This document shows, one piece after another, positions 9,141 to 17,839 of a stretch of DNA of 28,209 bases. Numbering within the stretch: the first letter of the stretch is position 1; each line of letters starts with the position of its first letter. Under the pieces are notes generated by a model. That model searched no databases and had not been told where the DNA came from. It saw nothing but the letters and a program-made list of their open reading frames with translations. Where the stretch lies: NCBI GenBank assembly GCA_027596035.1, contig JADGJA010000243.1, positions 1-28,209 of the forward strand, given 5' to 3'. The DNA comes from Thoreauomyces humboldtii. Its lineage: Eukaryota > Chytridiomycota > Chytridiomycetes > Spizellomycetales > Powellomycetaceae. Made by a program: the position numbers and the translations under genes.

Positions 9141-12100
9141 ATGGAGGGATACAGGCTGAAAAAGAAGCGCAAGACAAAGATCAAGCCAACGCCCCGGGAG
9201 AATTGTCCTGTCCCGGAATTGGACCGAAACGACTCTGGCGGCTTGCCCGTACATCTGCCGGTCGACCAACCGCCGCTTTCTATTGAGCAAACAAGCCTTT
9301 CTCGTACTGCGTTTCCGTGCGTTTGCGGAAAGATATTGAAAAGTAGAGGCGGCTTTTCTGGACACAAGAAGCGATGTGAAAAAGCTCTTGAGACTGCCCG
9401 TAGCTCTGCAGAAGTCTTAGAGAGCGGTGCCAAAAATGACTCTACTCTCGGAAGTTCAGATAATGCAATCCTGGAACAGGAAACAAGAGCGGATGCGATA
9501 CCGGAGGAGAAATCGCATATCAACATTCCGCCGTACTTCAAAGCCATTGAGCACCAATTTAGATGCTTGAATGCGGTTCATTCGTTCTGCCAGGTTCAAC
9601 GACAGATGATATGCACGTTTGAGGGTCTGAAAGATTCGGTTCGGCGGCTCAGCGGAAGGTACAAAGCGTTCCATATGTTCTTCTGTTACCTATTGTGACG
9701 TTTGCTTCTTAGCAAACTTACGCTAGCCGACTTGGGCGCGATGCGAGCAATTGCCCCTTCCCTGATGGTCATGTACTGGGCAGAACGGATGGAACTCGAG
9801 GAAGGGAGCGTGCAGGAAATGATCAATCCTGAAGACCCCGAAAGTCGGCAGCATGTGCTGGTTATCGAGTTCCGAGACGCTCGGCCCGTCCAAGTCAAGG
9901 GCAAGAAAAGGTCCGTGAAATGCTCACTTGTGGTGCGATTCTATCGTGCTTAACTTGCTTGCAAAAGAATGCTGGATTCCGACGGGCAACCTGTTCTATG
10001 GAAGACACCTTTACTGTCCGAGCAAACTGGTGCTTCTACCGCCAGCGGATCCATACCCCTGTTGGTTGAGCGCCGAAATCGCAACTTTCGGGAGTTCCTC
10101 CTAAACTTTGTAAATCGCGCAGCCGATGCGGTGAGTTATCGGTGCCATCTTTCTCAGCTTCTGTCAGCCATGGCTTATCAAACCCTCAGGACGAGGACGT
10201 GGTAGAGAAAGTCCGTGAGCAGGCTTTGCAAGCGGTGCCGGTCCAACCGGGAGCATTATGGGCGGATACCTCGAAAGGCGCTATGGTCGACGATATTGGC
10301 GTAGCCCCTATACCCGATTGTCCCGCTTCTCTCGTTGATCTAATGGATGACCTGAAAAGGGAGCCATTCTATCGCGGTCAAATTAGCGCCGAGGCGTTGC
10401 ATGTTACGGACGCAAGGCTTCCAAATTTGGCTAGCTTGACGCGACCTTTGTCCGCCGACCTCGCCAAAGCAATAAAAGAAGGCAGCGGTGTTGACAGCCT
10501 TTATGCGCACCAGGCACAAGCAGTTAATGCAGTGGAGGAGGGCTTCAATGTTATCGTCAGTACTTCTACGTCAAGGTAGCTTTTTAGACCTAGCTTCAAT
10601 TTTTCCTATCTCACGCGAGATCTCCATAGTGGGAAATCTTTAATTTATCAGTTACCGGTGCTGCGGGCACTAGAAAGTGACCATGAAGTTCGTGCGATGT
10701 TCATATTCCCAACAAAGGCACGAGAAGTTACCATGGAGCCAGCTCGGAGGGTTCATGTCTGATATCGTCAACGCTTTCTTGCAGGCGCTCGCGCAGGACC
10801 AAAAGCGCGCCCTCATGGAGATTTTGATGAAAAGCGCGAATCTTGCAACTGTCCAGGTGGACACCTACGACGGCGACACGCCCCTTCGCGACGGCTCTCG
10901 TGATGACATTCGTGAGAATGCCAGCATCATTTTCACGAATCCCGACATGCTCCACCTGTCGATCCTCCCCGGGCACAAGACTTGGAAGACGTGGTTGGAG
11001 AAACTGCGCTTCGTAATTGTGGATGGTAGGTAATAGACGCCTCACCCACACTCATTACTTTCCGAACTGAAGTGTTATGCAGAACTTCACTACTATTCAG
11101 CGGGGTTTGGTTCTCATTGCGCCATGATCATGCGCAGACTACGTAGATTGTGTCATATTTATGGCAATGATACCGTCTCCTTCATTAGCTGCTCAGCCAC
11201 AGTCGCGAAGCCCGCCGAGGTGAACGCGTCTTGAGCAGCGCAAACCCTGATGAGTATGCTGACAAGGAGGTTTTGTTAGGTCATGGCGGGCTTTTTTGGA
11301 TTGAGTCCCTCGACGATCCGTGTAATGGATGTCAATGGCGCTCCCACTGGTCGGAAGCTCCACGCGATCTGGAATCCGCCACTGAAAGATCCGGCACGTC
11401 CAAGTCAAGGACGAGCCAGTCCGTTGGAAGACACTGTGAGGCTCGTCTCATTCCTGATGAGTAGGGGCATCCGGGCCATATGCTTCGCGAAGGTAAGTTT
11501 CAGTTGGTCATTCGCGTGCATGCTTCTCGGCACCTCCGTGATTCCGATGTCTCCTAGGTTCGCCAAATGTGTGAGATTTTGACAAAGGAACTGCAGACAT
11601 TCTTGCGTGAGGAGTCTCCGAGTTTAGTTCCTCGGGTTATGTCGTATCGTGGAGGCTATACACCGGAGGACCGCCGACAGATCGAAGGAAAGATGTTCCG
11701 AGGGGAGCTACTCTGTATGTACAACTGGGTTAGTTCAGAGACCTTCGTTTGCACCTCTTTGAACAACGAAGTGCCTCATTTGCAGGTATCGTGGCTACCA
11801 ATGCCCTGGAGCTCGGCGTCGACATTGGCTCTTTGGGTACGAGCGCGCTACCTTATCGCTTCGTATTCCCCTCCGCTTACCGTTTGTACAGATGTGGTGA
11901 TTCATATGGGATTTCCCTTTAATCTCGCCTCGTACCGTCAGCAATCTGGGCGGGCAGGACGACGCGAGAGGGACTCTATGTCCATTATGGTTAGTAATGA
12001 ACAAAAAAGGAAAACAGATGGACTGATTCAAGCGGGCGCAGACTTACTCTCAGCTTGCAGATCGCGGATGGGGACAACCCCCTCGATCAATTCTATGCGG

Positions 12101-13693
12101 GACAACCTCAGGCACTGTACGATGCCGAGGTCGAAACATCTGGGGTCGATCTAGGAAACGCGTTGATCCTTGAGGCACACGTGCAATGCGCTGCGTACGA
12201 GTGGCCGATTGATTTTGACCGTGACTCGACCTTCTTTGCATCTGACAAAGAGACCATGGATGTCCTTGAAGACATCTGCAAGCGCCACTTGCGGTGGGAC
12301 AGCATTTGGAAGGTTTCGTCAAATTTCCTTGGGCCTTGTGCTATCTCGCTATCTTCTAAAATCGAGGTTAGATATTTTTCGCTCAAGCCAAGTACACGTC
12401 ACACCCTTCGCGGCAAATTACAATTCGAAGCATCGACGAAGATTATTACCGGGTGATCGATATGACGACCCATCGGGACATTGAGGAAGTTGAAGCTGCT
12501 CGCGTACCATTTACTCTCTATGAAGGTTCGGTCGGAATAAACTTGGCGAACGAGAGAGATCTGCTAACGAATCTCTTGAACTCCTCAGGCTCAATTTTTC
12601 TGCATCAAGGAGCGGCATACCTGGTGTACGAGGTAAACGAGGTTCAAAAATGTGCAAGGGTTCGGCCGACCACCGTAGACTATATAACGTCCCCTCGCGA
12701 CTTCACCAACGTGGACCCTGTGAAAACGACGGAGACCCTTGCTGTTTCGGGGGTGCAGGATCTCACGGAGGATTCGAAAAAGATTCCAAAGTTCCTCGAA
12801 ACTCAGGGCGCTCATGTGTTGCCGGGCCCGCATTCCATCTTTGCCAATTACGGCGAAATCCGAGGTATGCACGAAAACAAAGTGTGCGGTAAGTGCACAT
12901 TGGCTAACTCAACGTCCCCTCTCCTTTCCTTTCTCAGTCTGCACCACAGTCTTTGGGTATTTCAAGATAAATCCTCGAACGAAGCAAATTCTGGCAGCGA
13001 TCGACGGCGCCGACAATCCACCTCTAATCAAAACTCGCTTTGGATTCTGGATCGATGGTGAGTTCCACATAGGACGCCTATCATCCGACGTTTTGCATGC
13101 AGTCTAACGCGATTGAACAGTTCCTGAGTCAGCGGTTGAAGCAGTGCGCGCAGCCGACTTTGACGTCGAGTACAGCATCCACGGCGCCTCGCACGCACTA
13201 GTCTCGCTCCTTCCGACGTGCGTGACGATGCCAACAACAGGCCAGACAGACATCCGTACCGAGTGTAAACACCCAGCCGCAACACGAAAACGACCTCCAA
13301 GGTAAAGCTTACCCATCGTTGCAGGATGCCGGTTAACTGGATGGTGGACAGGCTCACCTCTCCTCCTTCCAGACTGATCGTGTACGATTCTGCCTCTGGC
13401 GCTCGATCCGGTTTGATGCACAAGGCGTTTCAACATGCACCATCGTTGCTCCAGCAAGCGGCACAGGTTGTTGCTGACTGTGCGTGCGAGAAAGGCTGTC
13501 CCAACTGTAAGCCTGGGTCGAACCATCCTGAAAGCAGTGATTTCCATCCATTGATCCATGACACGCCACGTTTTTCTTTGCAGGCATTCATCGCATGTCG
13601 TGCAAGGAGCACAACGAGGCATTGAACAAGGTCGGAGCGCTCATGATCCTGCGTAGTATGGCAGGACTGGTCGCGAGCGTAGAGCCCATGTAG
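9141..13693 (+). CDS. HRQ1: RecQ4-like ATP-dependent DNA helicase Hrq1
   Basis: 3'-5' DNA helicase of the Hrq1/RecQ4 group, which in yeasts acts in crosslink repair and genome stability. Eighteen exons: 9141-9658, 9713-9910, 9968-10130, 10190-10575, 10630-10717, 10785-11025, 11083-11219, 11280-11492, 11558-11714, 11786-11836, 11892-11989, 12061-12312, 12372-12525, 12589-12864, 12938-13057, 13121-13301, 13373-13506, 13584-13693, giving 1158 residues (yeast Hrq1 is about 1080). Every junction keeps phase. Motifs: I STSTSSGKSLIYQLP, Ia FPTKALAQDQ, II VDELHYY, III SCSAT, then IVATNALELGVDIG and VI QQSGRAGRR. The C-terminal domain has YEGSIFLHQG, VFGYFKINP and four Cys in CEKGCPNCIHRMSC. Exon 1 adds a C2HC-like finger (C60, C62, H75, C79) before the Hrq1 N-terminal region. 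Exon 5 seems to end at a GC donor. Stop is TAG. Confidence 0.95.
10718..10784 (+). other. Possible GC-AG intron in HRQ1
   Basis: Helicase motif Ia, normally PTKALAQDQ, is rebuilt exactly only if the intron begins with GC right after the Lys codon (AAG, then GCACGA) and ends at CTTGCAG. The nearest GT donor, at 10727, is also in phase but inserts Ala-Arg-Glu into motif Ia. Both donors fit the consensus poorly. Family conservation favours GC-AG. Confidence 0.5.
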
Positions 13694-13747
13694 ATAGATA
13701 TTATTTGGAACAGTGAGAAATGAACCGAGACATGTGGAAGAAGCCGT

Positions 13748-14572
13748 CTACAGTCTTCTCCGCTTCCGTGGACGGCATCCGGCGTGGGCGACGGGCGTGT
13801 TGTCGATCAACCTGTTCACCTTCCACCCCGCTGCCATGACGGCCCTGAACGCCTGGTCTCGCCCGGGACCAAAGCCCTTGAACCTCATGTGGATGCCGTC
13901 TTGAGTGACGATCTGCTTGAGGTCCTTCTCGTGGTACTGCTTTGGCTTCTCGTTTCCCTGCTTCTCGAACGGCAGGGCCAGGACCTTTTCGGTCAGGTAA
14001 GCCACGGTCTGGTAGCCTGCGTCGCTGGTGCCCCGGGCCGCCTTGCGAAGCTTAAGCTGACCGGCTGAGGCCTGCACCAGGATCTTTCCCTGTTCGTTTG
14101 TCAGGGTGGCCATGGTGTTGTTCTTGTTGGCGAGGATGTGAAGGACGTAGTGGTCAGGCTCCCTATCGGATCCCATGGCGAGGGCATCTGCGTTGGCACG
14201 CCCCGCTGGCATATTTTTGCTGTTCTCCCGCTGCTTCCGCTGATCCTGCGGTGCAAAGGACCCCAAATAGTTTGCGTCTGATGTAGGCTTTTTGGAGTAG
14301 AGGTTCGCGAGCAGTGAGCTGAGGTTGGTCTTAGAAGGCGTTGGTTTGGAGAAGACGTCGGTCAAGGGATTGCTCTTCCGCGCGGGAGAGGAGACGGTGT
14401 CGCCTGAGGAAGGAGAGGATGCGCTGGAGGCTGGGGAGGGGGTGCTTGCGAGGTTGGCAGACTTGCCCGAGGAAGGACCGTCAGCGAGTGATCTGAGAAA
14501 TGTTGGACGACCAGTCGAGACCATGGAGACACTCGGCAAGCATCGTCGAACGGATGCCCGTAGGAGGAGCAT
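13748..14572 (-). CDS. MRPS11: Mitochondrial small-subunit ribosomal protein uS11m
   Basis: Component of the mitochondrial 30S-type subunit, homologous to bacterial S11. Intronless, 274 residues. The first 30 or so (MLLLRASVRRCLPSVSM...) are rich in Arg, Ser and Leu with no acidic residue until about residue 30, as in a mitochondrial targeting signal. A Ser/Pro/Lys-rich linker follows to about residue 130. The uS11 fold occupies roughly 140-274: DHYVLHILANKNNTMATLTN, ASAGQLKLRKAARGTSDAGY, KGFGPGRDQAFRAV, and the highly conserved tail TPVAHAGCRPRKRRRL. The longer C-terminus and leader set it apart from cytosolic uS11. It is convergent with HRQ1 (54 bp apart) and divergent from the TPR-MBL gene. 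Stop is TAG. Confidence 0.95.
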   Translation of the reverse strand: MLLLRASVRRCLPSVSMVSTGRPTFLRSLADGPSSGKSANLASTPSPASSASSPSSGDTVSSPARKSNPLTDVFSKPTPSKTNLSSLLANLYSKKPTSDANYLGSFAPQDQRKQRENSKNMPAGRANADALAMGSDREPDHYVLHILANKNNTMATLTNEQGKILVQASAGQLKLRKAARGTSDAGYQTVAYLTEKVLALPFEKQGNEKPKQYHEKDLKQIVTQDGIHMRFKGFGPGRDQAFRAVMAAGWKVNRLIDNTPVAHAGCRPRKRRRL

Positions 14573-15226
14573 GGTGCGTCGCTGCAGGTGGGGAGGCGAT
14601 CTGGGTGTCCTGGTCTATTGAGGGACAGGAATGCCGGGCAAAATGGCAGGAGAGAGAGAGACCCCAGAGAGCCCGCGACTTTCACAATGAGATGCAGGGT
14701 TAGGGTTCTTCTGAATAGGGTTGCCAGGGGGACCATATTCAAGTTTCCGCTCTTTCCAATGCTTCAACAAACCGTCCTCCAGGAAGGTCTGTCTGTATAT
14801 GTTATTGGTTTGCTTGCATGCTCATGACATTGGCTTGTCTCAGCATCATGACGCTGGCGCTTGGACTAGCTGCAGGGACCGGGGACCGGGAGGACAGAAG
14901 AAATATTCAAATGCGGTCCCTTCGTAGTCAAATCCAACACAGTTCTTTTTTCGCCGGTGCCTTCCTTTCTTGCTTCTTGGTAGGTTTTCCATTATAGTAC
15001 TGGTACCAATGTTGTCTTGGACTCCGTCGGCGCTCGATGAGAACGGATCACGAGAAGCTTGACGCGTCCGCGCAGCAGCCGTGGTGCGCAGCTCACGGGC
15101 AGAAGGAGGCTGTGCACTTACTTGCCTTTTCGCATCTGCTTCACTTCCGTCGTCAGAGATGGCCGAACCCCGAACTCCACCTCGACTCCCCACCGTACTC
15201 GACTGCAGACCAAGGTTTTCCTCGTT
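14573..15226. promoter_or_regulatory. Divergent uS11m / TPR-MBL promoter region
   Basis: This 654-bp gap lies between head-to-head start codons. It carries a telobox-like AGGGTTAGGGTT at 14696-14707. Open frames in the right-hand third run into the TPR-MBL gene, but only the ATG at 15227 leads directly to recognisable TPR sequence, so most of this is promoter and leader. A leader intron for the TPR-MBL mRNA cannot be excluded. Confidence 0.5.
14696..14707 (+). promoter_or_regulatory. Telobox-like AGGGTTAGGGTT motif
   Basis: Two overlapping TTAGGG-type units, with a further AGGGTT about a dozen bases on, lie about 125 bp upstream of the uS11m start codon. Tbf1/Teb1-like factors use such boxes at some fungal ribosomal and snoRNA promoters. 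The functional link is inference. Confidence 0.3.
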
Positions 15227-17084
15227 ATGACTTCCGAGCGGAGTGGTACGCAAACATCCTCTCTGCACGTTGGGTACAAGCCAGAGTCCCTGATATCGAT
15301 CGAAAAGCATAAGACCCGAGGCAATGAAGCGCATGCTGCAAAGAAGTACTCCACAGCCGTCTCCGAATACTCGAAAGGAATAGCTCTTCTCTTCACCACA
15401 CCTTCGCCGCAAGCACCGCGACCCGTTTCTCCGTCGACAGTCTCCGCCGCTAGTGGTGCAACATCCTCTCCCGTGTCACAGACGGACGCAGCCTCGTTGC
15501 TTGCCCAGCTGCTCAGCAATCGCTCCGCCTCCTACCTGCAGGAACGCAACTTCGCGAAAGCTCTAGAGGATGGACAAGAGGCCGTCAAACATCTCGCCTG
15601 GTACAAACCGTGGTATCGGCAGGGCGAGGCTTTCATAGGACTTTACGAATATCAGAAGGCCATCCAGGCATTTCGGAAGGCTTTGCAATTTGTGAGTTTA
15701 AGAGAACGGCGAACCACCAAGATCCCAACCTTTTTTTTGTGGAGGCTTTTGCTGGCTGGCTGGGCGTTCTTACCCACACGTCTAGGAACTGTCTGTGTTC
15801 TAGGTGGGACCGGTCTCGAGCAGTGCTGCGACGGAAACGGCGCGACGGTCTCGAGTTGACCAGATCTCCAAGCGGTTACAACGAGCCGAAGTCATGCTCG
15901 AAGATGAATCGCACGGGTTTCGGATTCATCAGCTGTCTCCCGCCAAAGGAGACCTCTGCGCGAAGAAGAGCCTGGCTCCGATTCAGAACCTCATCTTTTC
16001 TTACGCGCGGCAAATGCAGAACCTGATCTATTTGATCGAGAACATTGCTAGCAAAGAGTGTTTGGTGGTCGACGCTGTAAGTGCAGCACGGACTGACGAA
16101 CGGTGCGTGCGCACAATCTAAACCCTTATATAGTGCTGGGATGTTGATGGTATCGTCAAGTACGCGGAGAAAAGGGGCCTGAAGATCCGAGGAGCGATCG
16201 GTATCCATATTGGCTGCCTACCGTTCGCCAGACAATCAGGATTCGCTAACATCGTTCTTGACAGTGACGCACTACCACGTCGACCACGTTGGTGGCATAC
16301 CTCCTCCTCCCTTCGACCTTCCAGGCATTCGCGTGGAGGGCCTTGTCAAGCTTCTCAAAAAGCTTCCGAACATACCTGCTCACGTGAATCCCGCAGACAT
16401 CCCTGGGATATTGAAAGCCAACCCAGAAATTGATGTCACACGACTCAAAGGGAGCGCGGATGGCGAGACGATGTGGCTCCCAATGGCGCTCAACACTGGT
16501 CTCGTGGAGGGTTCACTACACAAAGCGAAAGGGTCGCTAGGAAGGACAGCTGTCGATGGGCGGACCACGTTGTTGCAGTTTGTTCATACGCCGGGGCACT
16601 CGCCAGTGAGTCATCGCAAGACAGGCTTCGATTAGTCGCTTAGAAGGTTCTCAAGCTCGTTCTCCGTTTCGCAGGGATCGCAATGCATCCTTATCAACGG
16701 CAATCGGCTTCTCTCAGGCGATACTCTGTTCATCAGGTCCTGTGGGCGAGTCGACTTTCCTGACTCTGATCTGAAGGTTAGTCAACCATATGCGAACTGC
16801 TCAGATCCAATGTGAAGCAGCTTATCCTGTTATCAGCTTATGCATGAATCTTTACAAGACAAGCTAGCAAAACTCCCCGAACATGTACGTTTAGGGATCA
16901 TCAGAGATCTTGAGCCCGTTTGCGCTGACTCATGCGAATGCAATCTCAGGTTGTTGTGTTTCCTGGACACGATTACGGAGGGGATTTGACGACGATACAA
17001 GAGGAGAAACGGAACGGCGTACTCCGACCGCAGGATTTTGCGTCCTTCAAGATGATGATGGCCGACGCGAAGGATGGCGACTAG
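15227..17084 (+). CDS. TPR-metallo-beta-lactamase fusion protein (ETHE1/glyoxalase II-like)
   Basis: Seven exons: 15227-15691, 15804-16076, 16134-16200, 16265-16605, 16675-16776, 16837-16884 and 16950-17084, giving 476 residues with GT-AG junctions in phase. Residues about 28-150 form TPR-like helices (KTRGNEAHAAKKYSTAVSEY, NRSASYLQERNFAKALEDG, WYRQGEAFIGLYEYQKAI), typical of Hsp90/Hsp70-cochaperone-like TPRs. From about 228 comes a metallo-beta-lactamase fold: THYHVDHVGG (two-metal site, residues 270-279), a 60-70 residue insert, HTPGHSPGSQ, SGDTLFIRSCGRVDFP and FPGHDYGG. CGRVDF resembles the CGRTDF of persulfide dioxygenase ETHE1 more than classical glyoxalase II. Metal ligands look intact, so an active hydrolase or dioxygenase is likely, with unknown substrate. 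No targeting signal is obvious. The upstream start is uncertain. Stop is TAG. Confidence 0.9.
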
Positions 17085-17839
17085 GTCTATGAGATTGGAC
17101 TACTACACACTTTTGGCTGCTACTACTGAGCGGGAATTATATATCCTTTCCGCCATGGATTCAAGAGTTCCCGTTGAAGTATACAGGAACGCTGCCTGCT
17201 TGCAGCAACATCTCAGGTGATTGTGTGCGGTTTCCAAAGGGCATCGTGATCAGAACTCCGTGGATTCCGCCACTCTTGCATCACTCAGAGAGAACGTATG
17301 GTCAGCCACCCAAGATAAGCCGTTTCTCCGCGTAGAAGCTTTTGATCTGCCAGAGAGAGCAGTTCGAAGGAAGAACAAGAGACGAAGGGAAAAGTTAGCA
17401 ATCGAAATCCGGGTACCCTGGTACCGGGTACACGAGGGGTACCGAAGTGAAGGTACCCGGTTAACTTGTTCCATATCCCGGGAATGCCGCGCTCTCTCTT
17501 TCCTAGTCCAGCCAACTTGAACTCCATAACCTCTATAACTCACACTCTCACACAAGCTGCAACTACTGTCGATCGTCCAGGACAAGGGCAAAGCAGCCTG
17601 GAAGAAGCGTCGCAATTATGTGGCAACTGCTAAACGGCCCGGTACTGGAACGACCATGAATGTTTTCCGACGCCAGTTCCGGTGCATCCAAGCCAAAACG
17701 CCTGCTCGCGCTTTCCCTTCACATGGCAACGTTTACGGACGCTTACTAGAACGGTCGGTCTGTAAACATGGGACGCCATTCATTGTGATGATCAGGGCAC
17801 GAAGAGGAAATGCCTTGCGGTCCCTCGGCCGGTGCCTAT
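17085..17839. other. Convergent intergenic region with GGTACC cluster
   Basis: A 755-bp gap between the 3' ends of the TPR-MBL gene and the HAUS3-like gene, unusually long next to the 54-bp and 24-bp convergent gaps nearby. It contains a GGTACC-rich inverted repeat (17409-17460). The plus frame starting at 17620 gives a short basic peptide with no recognisable domain, and I do not call it. Confidence 0.5.
17409..17460. repeat. GGTACC-rich inverted repeat
   Basis: Perfect 9-bp arms CCGGGTACC (17409-17417) and GGTACCCGG (17452-17460) flank a 34-nt loop. The palindrome GGTACC occurs four times within 46 bp, starting at 17412, 17420, 17438 and 17452. It lies between convergent genes and could form a hairpin in either transcript. 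Confidence 0.8.

Noticed and set aside
8985..14707. Interstitial telomere or telomere-proximal sequence
   Set aside because: Only one or two TTAGGG-like units are present at each site, inside promoters of housekeeping genes, with no array.
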